Positions 1 to 5,487 of a DNA stretch of 9,905 bases are shown in pieces (position 1 is the stretch's first letter; each line of letters starts with the position of its first letter). Source of the DNA: Acidobacteriaceae bacterium (GTDB lineage Bacteria; Acidobacteriota; Terriglobia; Terriglobales; SbA1); the NCBI GenBank assembly GCA_003156615.1, contig PMHI01000105.1:2932-12836 (forward strand), written 5' to 3'. The notes below the pieces were generated by a model, which worked only from the letters and a program-made list of their open reading frames with translations, was not told the DNA's origin and did not search any database. Made by a program: the position numbers and the translations under genes.

Positions 1-1499
1 CCCTCTGACTTCGCCACCACCACCAACGGCCGCGCCAATCCATTCACGCGGGCATGGGGCACGGCTAATTCATTTTCCCAGCCGCTCGGGAGCACGTGCT
101 CCCGTTCCGAAACCAGGCGCAGTAATCTCTCCGGCGCGTTGCTTACGACCTCCGCCGCTACTTCGCACATCTCCCGCAGTGCTCCCAGCCGGGTCTTCGC
201 CGCCAGGTTGGGCAAGAAAAGTTTGGCGGTCACGGTGTCCTTCAGAGTCAGCTTGCGCCTGCGACGGATCAGGAAGTGAATGGCCGGTGCCGACACCAGC
301 GAAGTGAACAAGGCCATGATCACCATGGCCACGAACATGTTCTCCCGGATCAATCCCGCCTGCAGCGCCAGGATCCCCAAAATGATCTCCATGGCTCCCC
401 GCGCATTCATTGCCAGCCCTACCGCCAGTGACGACGTACGGTCCATTCCGCCCAGGCGCGCGCCCCAGCCTGCTCCGAGCAGCTTACCCACGCAGGCCAC
501 GCCGATCACGGTGGCGGTTAATCCCAGGTGAAAGTTCGAGACAAAGTTCGTTCGCAAGCCAATGCTGGCAAAGAAAAACGGCGCGAACACGTTGGTCACG
601 ATCTCATGAATGTGCTGGGACGTCCGCTGCCGCAAATGGGACGACTCTCCCACCGCGATGCCAACCACAAACGCTCCAAACACCGCATGAATTCCGGCGT
701 ATTCAGTGAATGCCGCACCCATCATCGTAAGTGTGAAAATGAACCCCAGTACGCCGCCCGGCCACGTAGTATGCGCCTGCAGCACCGGCAGGATCTTATC
801 GATCAGCCAGCGTCCCAGGGTCAGGGTGATGCCGACGAACAGCAGCACCAGAACGATGGTGTGCTTCACCCCACGGCCTATGCTGCCGTCGGCCGATGGG
901 TGCATCATCCCCAGCACGAAGGAGAACAGAATCCATCCCACCAGATCGTCAAACATCGCCGACGAGATGATGACCGTGCCCATCTCGGTGCGCAGAAGAT
1001 TCAAGTCCATTAGGATCTTCGCGATCACCGGCAGCGCCGAAATCGATAGCGCTGTGCCCACGAAAAGCGCGAAGATCACAGGGTTCGCTCCCGCCTCCGC
1101 GCCCATATATCTGGGAAAAGCGCTGGCCGCGAGGACACCGGATGCGAAGGGAAACGCCACGCCGAAAATACTTACCAGCAAGGCGCTTTTGCCCTGTCGG
1201 AAAATGCTGCGCAAGTCGATCTCGAGCCCGGCCGTCAGCAAGAAGAACACAACTCCCAGCGTGGTCACCGTTTCCAGCACGATCGGCATCGGCCCGGTCG
1301 TGGGAAACAGTGTTTGGTACACGTGTGGGCGGTAGTGTCCGAGGACCGTAGGTCCCAGAAAAATCCCGACCGAAATCTCCCCTAGAACCGGAGGCTGGCC
1401 GATCTTCTGCATCAACTCCGCCGCCAGCTTGGCGCAGCCCAGCAGCGTGGCCAGTGCCAGGAACATGGTCATTACGTCATGCGGACTTAAATGCTGCAT
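1..1499 (-). CDS. CPA2-family cation:proton antiporter with C-terminal PTS EIIA-like domain (3' end outside window)
   Basis: This is an inner-membrane Na+(K+)/H+ exchanger of the KefB/NapA/GerN type. The reading frame is open from ATG 1499 to the window edge (499 codons plus two bases), so the C-terminus is missing. Residues 1-410 are strongly hydrophobic and contain the family signature LGEISVGIFLGP (39-50), FFLLTAGLEIDL (85-96), an Asp pair D184-D185 in MFDDLVGW, and NARGAMEIIL (365-374). In this superfamily an Asp pair at that position marks electrogenic antiporters. After a basic stretch (RRRRK, 412-416), residues about 425-499 look like a PTS EIIA type 2 (PtsN-like) domain, with the phospho-acceptor motif AVPHAR placing the active histidine at H482. 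The fusion suggests that phosphorelay or metabolic state gates ion exchange; that is inference. A Shine-Dalgarno GAGG lies 7 nt before the ATG. The gene is divergent from the BON-domain gene. Confidence 0.9.
   Translation of the reverse strand, partial: MQHLSPHDVMTMFLALATLLGCAKLAAELMQKIGQPPVLGEISVGIFLGPTVLGHYRPHVYQTLFPTTGPMPIVLETVTTLGVVFFLLTAGLEIDLRSIFRQGKSALLVSIFGVAFPFASGVLAASAFPRYMGAEAGANPVIFALFVGTALSISALPVIAKILMDLNLLRTEMGTVIISSAMFDDLVGWILFSFVLGMMHPSADGSIGRGVKHTIVLVLLFVGITLTLGRWLIDKILPVLQAHTTWPGGVLGFIFTLTMMGAAFTEYAGIHAVFGAFVVGIAVGESSHLRQRTSQHIHEIVTNVFAPFFFASIGLRTNFVSNFHLGLTATVIGVACVGKLLGAGWGARLGGMDRTSSLAVGLAMNARGAMEIILGILALQAGLIRENMFVAMVIMALFTSLVSAPAIHFLIRRRRKLTLKDTVTAKLFLPNLAAKTRLGALREMCEVAAEVVSNAPERLLRLVSEREHVLPSGWENELAVPHARVNGLARPLVVVAKSE
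87..104. repeat. 18-bp perfect palindrome inside the antiporter gene
   Basis: CGGGAGCACGTGCTCCCG is its own reverse complement. It lies within the EIIA-like part of the antiporter gene, where it encodes part of the SEREHVLPS segment. The same 9-mer CGGGAGCAC recurs in the intergenic hairpin at 3996-4013. It could be a chance palindrome, a regulator site, or a member of a dispersed palindromic family; the sequence alone does not decide. Confidence 0.6.
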
Positions 1500-1565
1500 G
1501 GAGAAACCTCGTCCGGGAGTCGACGGATGGAACTTCGGCAGCCGTTGCGCCACAGTCGATCTTGG

Positions 1566-1571
1566 ATTTTA
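1566..1571 (-). promoter_or_regulatory. Possible -10 element for the antiporter gene
   Basis: Read on the minus strand this is TAAAAT, a 5/6 match to the sigma-70 -10 hexamer, in an AT-rich patch within a GC-rich region about 67 nt upstream of the antiporter ATG. No convincing -35 hexamer is present at 16-18 bp, so this is only a weak call. Confidence 0.25.
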
Positions 1572-1601
1572 CAGAATTTCATTTCTGACGCGGATTGCGA
1601 A

Positions 1602-1659
1602 CTAGAGCAAACACCCTAGTCTCCCCGCGTCTTCCCTATGCTAGGTTTTCTACTAGGTT
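1602..1659. repeat. Cluster of four CTAG motifs with direct and inverted repeats upstream of the BON gene
   Basis: CTAG occurs at 1602, 1616, 1641 and 1653. The last two lie in a direct repeat CTAGGTT (1641-1647 and 1653-1659, period 12 bp). CCTAGT (1615-1620) and ACTAGG (1652-1657) form an inverted repeat. The cluster sits in the divergent intergenic region between the antiporter and BON genes, 58 bp before the BON start, where an operator would be expected. CTAG is usually a scarce tetranucleotide in bacterial DNA. Function is not known. Confidence 0.45.
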
Positions 1660-1716
1660 AACAGCCTGGAGTAAACAGACCGGTTTTAGAGAAGATTCGC
1701 GCAAGGAGAGACTGCC

Positions 1717-2253
1717 ATGAGGCGTAATTCGTGGGTCGCCGTCGTTATTCTGTTGTCGCTCGCAACCCTGGGCTTTGCTCAGGATCAGCCCTCGGCCAAG
1801 GCCCAAGAACGTGTCGTCAAGGAAGTTCGCCACGAACTTCTCATGCTGCCCTATTTCGGTGTGTTCGACAACATCGCCTACAAAGTGGATGGCTACACGG
1901 TTACGCTGCTCGGGCAGGTCGTGCGGCCAACGCTCAAGTCCGACGCGGAGAACGCGGTGAAGCACATCGAAGGCGTCGAAAAAGTGGACAACCAGATCGA
2001 GGTACTGCCCCTCTCACCCATGGATGATCGTCTGCGCCTGGAGTTGTACCGTGCGGTCTACGGATATCCGGCTTTGGAGAAGTACGCCTTGGGGGTGCAG
2101 AAGCCGATCCGCATCATCGTGAAGAATGGCCACGTCACCCTCGAGGGAGTGGTCGACAACGAAGGCGACAAGAACCTTGCCGGATTGCGAGCCAACGGCG
2201 TCTCCGGAACCTTCTCGATGACCAACAATTTGCAAGTGACGCCGTCGAAGTAG
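1717..2253 (+). CDS. Exported protein with two BON domains
   Basis: A 178-residue protein with an N-terminal signal peptide: MRRN, then a hydrophobic core at about 7-18, then a likely cleavage after A21 in LGFA|QDQ. Two BON-like modules follow, at about 31-97 and 103-175. Each has the typical pattern of a helix, then a strand such as YKVDGYTVTLLGQV (56-69) or IIVKNGHVTLEGVV (133-146), then a helix and a closing strand (VDNQIEVLPL; MTNNLQVTP). BON domains occur in OsmY-like periplasmic and other envelope proteins and are thought to bind phospholipid, so a periplasmic envelope-stress or membrane-contact role is likely; this is family-level inference. An SD of AAGGAG lies 8 nt before the ATG. 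The gene is monocistronic by context, divergent from the antiporter and convergent with the M24 peptidase. Confidence 0.88.
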   Translation: MRRNSWVAVVILLSLATLGFAQDQPSAKAQERVVKEVRHELLMLPYFGVFDNIAYKVDGYTVTLLGQVVRPTLKSDAENAVKHIEGVEKVDNQIEVLPLSPMDDRLRLELYRAVYGYPALEKYALGVQKPIRIIVKNGHVTLEGVVDNEGDKNLAGLRANGVSGTFSMTNNLQVTPSK

Positions 2254-2286
2254 AGGTCAAGGTTAAAAATGGCCGACGAATCACTC

Positions 2287-2315
2287 GGCGCGCTCGGCCG
2301 GCGCCCGTGCGCGCC
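2287..2315. repeat. GC-rich stem-loop between convergent genes
   Basis: GGCGCGC (2287-2293) pairs with GCGCGCC (2309-2315), giving a perfect 7-bp stem with a 15-nt loop that is itself self-complementary in part. It lies between the ends of the convergent BON and peptidase genes, which is where a bidirectional terminator would sit. There is no T-tract on either side, so an intrinsic terminator is not well supported. Confidence 0.35.
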
Positions 2316-2350
2316 TTCATGGATGGTTCGGCTTTAGTGAGCGCGAATCC

Positions 2351-3667
2351 TCACGTCTTCCCAAATGGATCGTCCAGGGACGGGCTTTGCGGTGTGAACA
2401 ATTCCGCGCCGCTTTCCGTGATGTGCATGTCGTCTTCGAGGCGAACGCCGAATTCGCCGCGAATGTAGATGCCAGGCTCGTTGCTGGTGGTGACATTGCT
2501 CTGCAGCCTGGTGGTGTTGCCGCGCACCAGATAAGGCCACTCGTGCCCATCCATGCCGATGCCGTGGCCCAGGCGGTGGCTAAAATACTTGTAGTCAGGT
2601 CCGTAGCCGGCGTCGGTTATCAGCTTTCGTGCCGCCCCATCGACCATGCCACACTCCACTCCAGGTCGCGCCGCGGCTAACGCCGCCGCCTGCGCACGAT
2701 GCACGATCTCGAAGACTTTATTCATTTTGTCCCTGACTTTTTCTGAAGCTTTTCCCAGCACAAAGGTGCGCGTAATGTCTGATTGATATCCTTCCACCGT
2801 GCAGCCATCGTCAATCATGACGATTGAACCCTCTTGAATCGCCTGCGGCGTGCGCGATCCGTGAGGAAGGGCGGAGTATTCACCGACCTGTACGCTGGCC
2901 TCGCCGGGAAAGCCTAGCTGTCCGTAAGCCCCTGCGATTAAATCCCCGACCTGCTGCTGGCTCATGCCTTCGCGCAAGGCGTGATAGACAGCTTCGTAGG
3001 CGGCCAGCGTTACCTGACAGGCCAGACGCATCAGCCCGATCTCGTGGGCGCTCTTGTTCGCACGGCATCCGGCGGTCACCGGCGTTGCGCTCGTAAGCGT
3101 GACCTGCTGCACGGCTTTGGCAATTCCATCGGAAAACACGAAGAGCACCGTTTCTTCAATCCCAATCTTGCCCGTGGCCAGGCCGCGTTCTTTCAGTCCT
3201 TGGGCCAGGCGCTGGTACGGGCTTTCGTCCTCCTGCCACGTGCGCAGATCTGGACGGTCGCCGTCCGGCGCGTTGACGAGTTGCTCGCGCGCACGGCCTT
3301 CTTCAAAGGCCGGACAAACATAGAAGGCACCGCCTTTTGCCGGAAGCACCAGCGCGAACATGCGCTCGCCGCCCCACCAACGAATGCCGGTGAAGTATTC
3401 GAGCGAGGTTCCTTCCATGAGCATAATGGCGTCGAGCGCGTTCTCGCTCATCAACTTGCGGGCGCGCTCCTGACGTTCGCGCCGCTCTTCGCGCGAAATA
3501 GGAACGGCTTCGCTCTTCCGCGACTTTAAGCGGGCCAGAGAAGGTGGCAGGGAAGAGTTGTCTGGTTTTTCATCGCTGGGCGCGCCAGATGCCGGCAGGC
3601 GACGAGACACAGCAGCGACCCCTGCCGCCACACCGCCTACTTCCAGAAACCGTCGCCGCGAGATCAT
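2351..3667 (-). CDS. Tat-exported M24-family metallopeptidase (Xaa-Pro aminopeptidase/prolidase type)
   Basis: A 438-residue dinuclear-metal peptidase predicted to cleave N-terminal Xaa-Pro bonds or related peptides outside the cytoplasm. The N-terminus MISRRRFLEVGG is a twin-arginine signal (S3-R4-R5-R6-F7-L8), followed by an Ala/Val core and a likely cut near A29. Residues about 55-200 match the N-terminal creatinase-like domain and about 205-430 the pita-bread catalytic domain. All five M24 metal ligands are visible: D286 (VMIDDG), D297 (SDITRTF), H368 (LGHGIG), E397 (NEPGIY) and E411 (VRLEDD). I chose ATG 3667 over an upstream in-frame ATG at 3730 for three reasons: GGAGG lies 4 nt before it, the Tat motif then sits at the very N-terminus, and a perfect TATAAT (3699-3704) lies inside the longer version. 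Exact substrate is unknown. The gene is divergent from the CPXCG gene. Confidence 0.9.
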   Translation of the reverse strand: MISRRRFLEVGGVAAGVAAVSRRLPASGAPSDEKPDNSSLPPSLARLKSRKSEAVPISREERRERQERARKLMSENALDAIMLMEGTSLEYFTGIRWWGGERMFALVLPAKGGAFYVCPAFEEGRAREQLVNAPDGDRPDLRTWQEDESPYQRLAQGLKERGLATGKIGIEETVLFVFSDGIAKAVQQVTLTSATPVTAGCRANKSAHEIGLMRLACQVTLAAYEAVYHALREGMSQQQVGDLIAGAYGQLGFPGEASVQVGEYSALPHGSRTPQAIQEGSIVMIDDGCTVEGYQSDITRTFVLGKASEKVRDKMNKVFEIVHRAQAAALAAARPGVECGMVDGAARKLITDAGYGPDYKYFSHRLGHGIGMDGHEWPYLVRGNTTRLQSNVTTSNEPGIYIRGEFGVRLEDDMHITESGAELFTPQSPSLDDPFGKT

Positions 3668-3698
3668 GAAGCCTCCAGGTTGAGGGGTTGGACTGGCC

Positions 3699-3704
3699 AT
3701 TATA
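3699..3704 (-). promoter_or_regulatory. -10 element of the M24 peptidase gene
   Basis: On the minus strand the bases read TATAAT, a perfect -10 hexamer. It would start transcription near 3692, leaving a leader of about 25 nt that contains the GGAGG ribosome site before ATG 3667. A -35 is unclear: TTGTCA (3725-3730) is present but with a 20-bp spacer. Its position also argues for the shorter start of the peptidase. Confidence 0.55.
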
Positions 3705-3759
3705 GGGCAATGGAAATTCCGCCCTGACAACAGGGGAGCCGGCCGCTCGGGATCTGCGG

Positions 3760-3765
3760 CATAAT
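3760..3765 (+). promoter_or_regulatory. Possible -10 element giving a leaderless CPXCG mRNA
   Basis: CATAAT (5/6 match to TATAAT) ends 6 nt before the A of ATG 3772. A transcript starting 7 nt downstream of this hexamer would begin exactly at the start codon. No Shine-Dalgarno sequence is visible ahead of that ATG, which fits a leaderless message. No clear -35 is present. Confidence 0.4.
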
Positions 3766-3771
3766 TGCCTT

Positions 3772-3951
3772 ATGGAAGCCGGCTTTCAATGCGCAGGTTG
3801 TGGCGAGTGGAACTCCACTACCCTGGATGAATCCGCCGGACGCCATCAAAGTTATGTCGAAGACTGCCAGATCTGCTGCCGGCCCAACCTGCTGCGGGTT
3901 GAGTATGATATGGCGTCACAGGAATTCCTTATTGCGGCCGCCCTGGAATGA
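3772..3951 (+). CDS. CPXCG motif-containing cysteine-rich protein
   Basis: A 59-residue protein, MEAGFQCAGCGEW... to ...FLIAAALE, matching the small CPXCG cysteine-rich family (Cys_rich_CPXG). Cysteines sit in two knuckles: C7-x2-C10-G (CAGCG, with Ala in place of the usual Pro) and C32-x2-C35-C36 in the hallmark segment YVEDCQICCRPN (28-39). This arrangement predicts a single zinc-ribbon or rubredoxin-like metal site in the cytoplasm. Family members are about 60 residues and have no established function. The ATG lacks a Shine-Dalgarno, but a -10-like CATAAT at 3760-3765 would make the mRNA leaderless. The gene is divergent from the peptidase. Identification of the family is confident; the role is unknown. 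Confidence 0.85.
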   Translation: MEAGFQCAGCGEWNSTTLDESAGRHQSYVEDCQICCRPNLLRVEYDMASQEFLIAAALE

Positions 3952-3959
3952 GGTTCAGG

Positions 3960-4059
3960 GATTTCCAATTTGCGACTTCCAATGAGGGATGGACATGCTC
4001 CCGGTCGGGAGCACAATCGCTCGGACGGTCCGAAGTTCGGCGGCCGGCAATTGGAAATC
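3960..4059. repeat. Inverted repeat enclosing nested hairpins
   Basis: GATTTCCAATT (3960-3970) and AATTGGAAATC (4049-4059) are perfect 11-bp inverted arms around a 78-bp interior. Inside lie TGCTCCCG-GT-CGGGAGCA (3996-4013) and TCGGAC-G-GTCCGA (4021-4033). The whole block sits just after the CPXCG stop, between that gene and the YbjQ-like gene, and resembles a small non-autonomous palindromic element. It may also act as a transcription stop or RNA structure. No coding capacity was seen. Confidence 0.6.
3996..4013. repeat. 8-bp-arm palindromic hairpin, TGCTCCCG/CGGGAGCA
   Basis: Perfect 8-bp arms are separated by GT. The arm sequence also forms the 18-bp palindrome at 87-104, in a different gene context. 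As RNA it would give a very stable GC-rich stem (7 bp with a 4-nt loop) and could serve as a 3' stabilising hairpin for the upstream CPXCG mRNA, though no T-tract follows. Confidence 0.5.
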
Positions 4060-4065
4060 GGCAAT
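4050..4065 (+). repeat. Left copy of a 16-bp inverted repeat flanking the YbjQ-like gene
   Basis: ATTGGAAATCGGCAAT here is the exact reverse complement of 4528-4543. It overlaps the right arm of the 3960-4059 inverted repeat, so three copies of the AATTGGAAATC-type core occur within about 600 bp. Confidence 0.65.
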
Positions 4066-4152
4066 TCGTCGGACCCGCACATGCGTTATAGTTAGCTGCT
4101 GCTCGGGCACAGCCTCAACCGGTTGTGCTTGGTTCAGAAAGGAATGACGGCG

Positions 4153-4518
4153 ATGGCAACCAGCTACTCCGGTGGTGGGCGGATGGTGGCGCACAACATG
4201 GTCACGACGCAGTTCGATTTGGATGGTTTCCGCGTGACGCGCACGCTCGGAGTGGTGCGCGGTATCGTGGTGCGCTCGCGCTCGATCTTCGGCACCATCG
4301 GCGCGGGATTGCAGACCCTGGTCGGCGGCAACATCACGCTGCTTACCAACTTGTGCGAGAAGACACGCGGCGAGGCTTTCGACCTGATGCTGCAGCATGC
4401 GGCCGAACTGGGCGGCAACGCCGTGGTCGGTGCCCGCTACGACGCGACGGAGGTGATGCAGGGCGTCACCGAAGTGCTGGCCTACGGGACGGCGGTGTTC
4501 GTGGAAGCGGTCAAGTAG
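4153..4518 (+). CDS. YbjQ-like (UPF0145, heavy-metal-binding-domain) protein
   Basis: A 121-residue cytoplasmic protein of the YbjQ/UPF0145 family. Family features are visible: [20 protein letters not shown] (18-37), then [20 protein letters not shown] (41-60), then a helix [20 protein letters not shown] (68-87), then [13 protein letters not shown] (89-101) and a final strand AYGTAVFVE. YbjQ proteins form small pentameric assemblies; the older heavy-metal-binding label is not well proven, and this copy has just one cysteine (C68). ATG 4153 is preferred because AAAGGA lies 9 nt upstream; ATG 4144 directly abuts that site, and a TTG at 4123 would also be in frame. The N-terminus [16 protein letters not shown] is longer than in typical YbjQ. 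The gene stands alone between 16-bp inverted repeats and is convergent with the next gene. Confidence 0.85.
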   Translation: MATSYSGGGRMVAHNMVTTQFDLDGFRVTRTLGVVRGIVVRSRSIFGTIGAGLQTLVGGNITLLTNLCEKTRGEAFDLMLQHAAELGGNAVVGARYDATEVMQGVTEVLAYGTAVFVEAVK

Positions 4519-4527
4519 GCGCTGCCG

Positions 4528-4543
4528 ATTGCCGATTTCCAAT
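4528..4543 (-). repeat. Right copy of the 16-bp inverted repeat flanking the YbjQ-like gene
   Basis: ATTGCCGATTTCCAAT is the perfect reverse complement of 4050-4065 and starts 10 bp after the YbjQ stop. Related partial motifs (GCCGATT) surround it at 4524-4530 and 4545-4551, so the local sequence is a degenerate tandem of a GCCGATT-like unit. Confidence 0.65.
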
Positions 4544-4580
4544 GGCCGATTGGAGCCGGGGTCATACGCTTAAAGATCCG

Positions 4581-5006
4581 TCAGTCCTTGTACAGCCAGC
4601 CAGCGACCAGCGCGGCTAGGATGGCGCCCAGCCACATTTCGATCATCCACCCAAAAGGAAGCACGCGGTCACCGGCGAACCAGGTTTCCTGCGCGAAGTT
4701 GTCCGGGAAGCCGGCGAAGAAGCCTGCCAAAAAGCCGATCTTCAGAGCGGCGCCGGGACCAGGTCCCAAGCCCTGACGTGCCCAGGCATAAAGATGCGCG
4801 ACCGCGATCGCCAGAATAAACAGAAGCCCGATCCACTGGACTACGAAGAGCGGATAGCGCGGTGTTTTCAGCAAAAGCCCCGCGTTCTGGGCCGCCAGAT
4901 AGCGCACATCGGTGATGACAAATTTTTCTACAAGAAAACTCCAGAGTGTCCAGACTACACCTGCTGCCAAACCGCCCAGCCAGACCCTGCCTCGGTTCAG
5001 ACGCAT
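4581..5006 (-). CDS. Small integral membrane protein, function unknown
   Basis: A 141-residue hydrophobic protein I cannot assign to a family. Four likely membrane helices are visible at about 8-27, 52-74, 86-103 and 120-138. They are separated by a polar loop with KFVITDVRYLAAQNAG (28-43), a Gly/Pro-rich turn (GLGPGPG, 79-85) and an acidic/aromatic loop PDNFAQETWFAGDR (101-114). The first cytoplasmic end is basic (MRLNRGR), favouring an N-in topology. GGAGG lies 5 nt before the ATG, giving a well-supported start. The gene is convergent with the YbjQ-like gene and divergent from the dcw cluster, so it is probably transcribed alone. No motif suggests an enzymatic or transport role. Confidence 0.8.
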   Translation of the reverse strand: MRLNRGRVWLGGLAAGVVWTLWSFLVEKFVITDVRYLAAQNAGLLLKTPRYPLFVVQWIGLLFILAIAVAHLYAWARQGLGPGPGAALKIGFLAGFFAGFPDNFAQETWFAGDRVLPFGWMIEMWLGAILAALVAGWLYKD

Positions 5007-5192
5007 TAGCGCCTCCGAAAGTCGTCGTTGAGTAAACGGACGCAGTGTACACCCATTTGTGGGCGACCGCGCGGAGAGGGCGGTTGCTGAGGTAGGCTAC
5101 TGTTTTCCACAGGAAAGTGCGCCAGGGGCGCGGAGTGCAAGAAGAATATTAGCGAATAGATAGCGAAGGAACCTAGACCGTAACCCCAATCC

Positions 5193-5222
5193 CTTGTGGT
5201 CGTATTTCTGGTTAACCACAAG
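5193..5222. repeat. Inverted repeat upstream of the mraZ promoter
   Basis: CTTGTGGT (5193-5200) and ACCACAAG (5215-5222) are perfect 8-bp arms with a 14-bp interior that includes part of the palindrome GGTTAACC (5210-5217). It lies about 55 bp upstream of the -35 box and could bind a regulator. The arms contain GTGG, the same core as the downstream MraZ boxes, but without the 10-bp spacing. Confidence 0.4.
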
Positions 5223-5241
5223 CGATCGTAGTTTGTCGAAT

Positions 5242-5254
5242 CACTCCCGGAGTG
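5242..5254. repeat. 13-bp palindrome upstream of the mraZ promoter
   Basis: CACTCC-C-GGAGTG has perfect 6-bp arms and lies 24 bp upstream of the -35 hexamer at 5279. The size and position suit an activator or repressor site, but no regulator can be named. Confidence 0.35.
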
Positions 5255-5278
5255 GCACACCTACCCTCAAGTTTAGGC

Positions 5279-5306
5279 TTGACAATCAATGACTTACGGG
5301 TAAGAT
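5279..5306 (+). promoter_or_regulatory. mraZ (dcw cluster) promoter
   Basis: A perfect -35 TTGACA (5279-5284) is followed after 16 bp by TAAGAT (5301-5306), a 4/6 match to the -10 hexamer. Transcription would begin near 5313, leaving a leader of about 175 nt before mraZ. The start region overlaps the GTGG boxes at 5304-5330, placing the promoter under probable MraZ control. Confidence 0.65.
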
Positions 5307-5330
5307 GTGGTACAAAGTGGAACCAAGTGG
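5304..5330 (+). promoter_or_regulatory. MraZ operator: three GTGG boxes at 10-bp period
   Basis: GATGTGG, AAAGTGG and CAAGTGG occur with GTGG at 5307, 5317 and 5327, exactly one helical turn apart. MraZ proteins are known to bind tandem TGGGN (E. coli) or AAAGTGK-type (Mycoplasma) direct repeats at a 10-bp period upstream of mraZ; the middle box here matches the AAAGTG form exactly. The boxes cover the -10 edge and the predicted start site, so bound MraZ would block its own promoter. Confidence 0.8.
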
Positions 5331-5487
5331 TAAGGACAGTAGGGGGCGTGGGAGTCAGGAGTCAGTAAAGAGGAGCCGGTGGGAAACCGACCCAAAAGCA
5401 CGACAAATTGCCTGAAGCACCCGAGTTTTACCGAACTTTGCACCGCTTTTGCCTCCCTGGCTGCAGTCGTAGTGACAGACCAAAAAC

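Larger units (their letters stand above)
5007..5487. other. Divergent intergenic region upstream of mraZ, no gene supported
   Basis: This 481-bp region separates the membrane-protein gene from mraZ. Its right third holds the mraZ promoter and operator, followed by a leader of about 175 nt. Other structure includes TTTCC-ACA-GGAAA (5104-5116), GCGCC-AGG-GGCGC (5119-5131), CTTGTGGT/ACCACAAG (5193-5200 and 5215-5222) and CACTCC-C-GGAGTG (5242-5254). Small open frames here have no ribosome sites or recognisable product. One GTG frame from 5379 has an upstream AGGAG but runs out of frame through mraZ and is not credible as a gene. Confidence 0.6.

Noticed and set aside
706..1335. Plus-strand open frame of 209 residues
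   Set aside because: It is antisense to the antiporter, whose frame is open through the full region and carries family motifs. The plus-strand translation has no recognisable domain.
2287..2315. Intrinsic terminator for the BON and peptidase genes
   Set aside because: The stem is real but the loop is long and no T-run follows on either strand, so I list it only as a stem-loop.
3665..3730. Longer M24 peptidase starting at ATG 3730
   Set aside because: It would bury the Tat motif behind 21 residues and overlaps a perfect -10 hexamer on the same strand. The ATG at 3667 has GGAGG close upstream.
5103..5111. TTTTCCACA, matching a relaxed DnaA box
   Set aside because: Only one copy was seen, with no DnaA-box cluster, AT-rich unwinding region or dnaA/dnaN neighbour, so an origin is not supported.
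5101..5140. Resemblance to conserved parts of a structural RNA (ACAGGAAAGTGCGCC)
   Set aside because: I looked for RNase P or SRP RNA signatures but found no matching order of conserved blocks or paired ends; only short local hairpins are present.
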